From contig UROX01000042.1 in assembly GCA_900549685.1 (NCBI GenBank), positions 1 to 16,524 on the forward strand: a DNA stretch of 16,524 nt, written 5' to 3'. The translations under genes were made by a program, and so were the position numbers. Positions 16,379-16,524 of the stretch are shown here, one piece after another (positions within the stretch are counted from its first letter, which is position 1; every line of letters begins with the position of its first letter). The notes under the pieces are model-generated. The model did no database searches and was not told where the DNA came from. It worked only from the letters and a program-made list of their open reading frames with translations. The stretch is from an uncultured Alistipes sp. GTDB taxonomy: Bacteria > Bacteroidota > Bacteroidia > Bacteroidales > Rikenellaceae.

Positions 16379-16524
16379 ATGTCTAACGAGACAGAAAACA
16401 TGAAACCGTCTGCACCGCTGAAAGAGTACCCGTACGCCGAAGCGGTGGCCGAAGCCAAAAATTATTTCAAAGGCGACGAACTGGCCGCGACCGTATGGGT
16501 AAGCAAATATGCCCTGAAAGATTC
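16379..16524 (+). CDS. Ribonucleotide reductase large subunit, N-terminus (partial)
   Basis: Only the first 48 codons are inside the window. The segment YFKGDELAATVWVSKYALKD (29-48) closely resembles the N-terminus of Bacteroidales adenosylcobalamin-dependent ribonucleoside-diphosphate reductases (class II, NrdJ-type), which convert ribonucleotides to deoxyribonucleotides in the cytoplasm. The catalytic cysteines and glycyl or cobalamin-related parts lie beyond the edge, so the class is inferred from recall of the family N-terminus. The ATG at 16379 lies 13 bases after the glycosidase stop; an alternative in-frame ATG is at 16400. No promoter is visible in the gap, so read-through from the upstream gene is likely unless a promoter is inside that gene. 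Confidence 0.72.
   Translation, partial: MSNETENMKPSAPLKEYPYAEAVAEAKNYFKGDELAATVWVSKYALKD

Overview
The window looks like chromosomal DNA from a GC-rich Bacteroidales bacterium, most likely Alistipes or a close Rikenellaceae relative. This rests on three things. The house-keeping proteins read as Bacteroidetes-type. Several genes are preceded by the Bacteroidetes promoter signature (a -33 TTG and a -7 TAnnTTTG) and lack Shine-Dalgarno sites. The coding DNA is visibly GC-rich. The genus is inference; no 16S or other marker is present.

Layout. At the left edge is the start of a small membrane protein on the minus strand, divergent from trkA. Bases 380-4425 form a plus-strand run: trkA (K+ uptake regulator), a GH3-family acyl-acid amido synthetase-like enzyme, and a GT4 glycosyltransferase whose start codon overlaps the GH3 stop codon. 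A promoter overlapping the end of the glycosyltransferase gene drives a deoxynucleoside kinase and an RsmF-like rRNA m5C methyltransferase, whose genes overlap by one base. After a gene-free convergent gap (6482-6893), the minus strand carries dnaX, then tyrS-asnA as a probable two-gene operon. dnaX and clpB diverge from a 312-base regulatory region. clpB ends in a strong hairpin, followed by about 370 bases without a gene, then folB, a 239-base AT-richer leader, a secreted five-bladed beta-propeller glycosidase-like protein, and the first 48 codons of a ribonucleotide reductase that runs off the right edge.

Most genes are core functions: translation (tyrS, rsmF), replication (dnaX), nucleotide supply (deoxynucleoside kinase, ribonucleotide reductase), asparagine and folate synthesis, and protein disaggregation (clpB). 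The accessory-looking parts are the GH3-glycosyltransferase pair and the secreted beta-propeller enzyme.

The most interesting signal is a run of ten A residues in the dnaX coding strand, exactly at the end of the clamp-loader core. Slipping by one base in either direction meets a stop codon within a few codons. This suggests that a short gamma-type subunit is made by programmed slippage, with tau as the full-length product. Other points of interest are paired GACAGACA-like elements and a palindrome upstream of clpB, and DnaA-box-like 9-mers flanking folB. I found no mobile element, CRISPR array, tRNA or rRNA, and no clear novel multi-gene defence or biosynthetic system.
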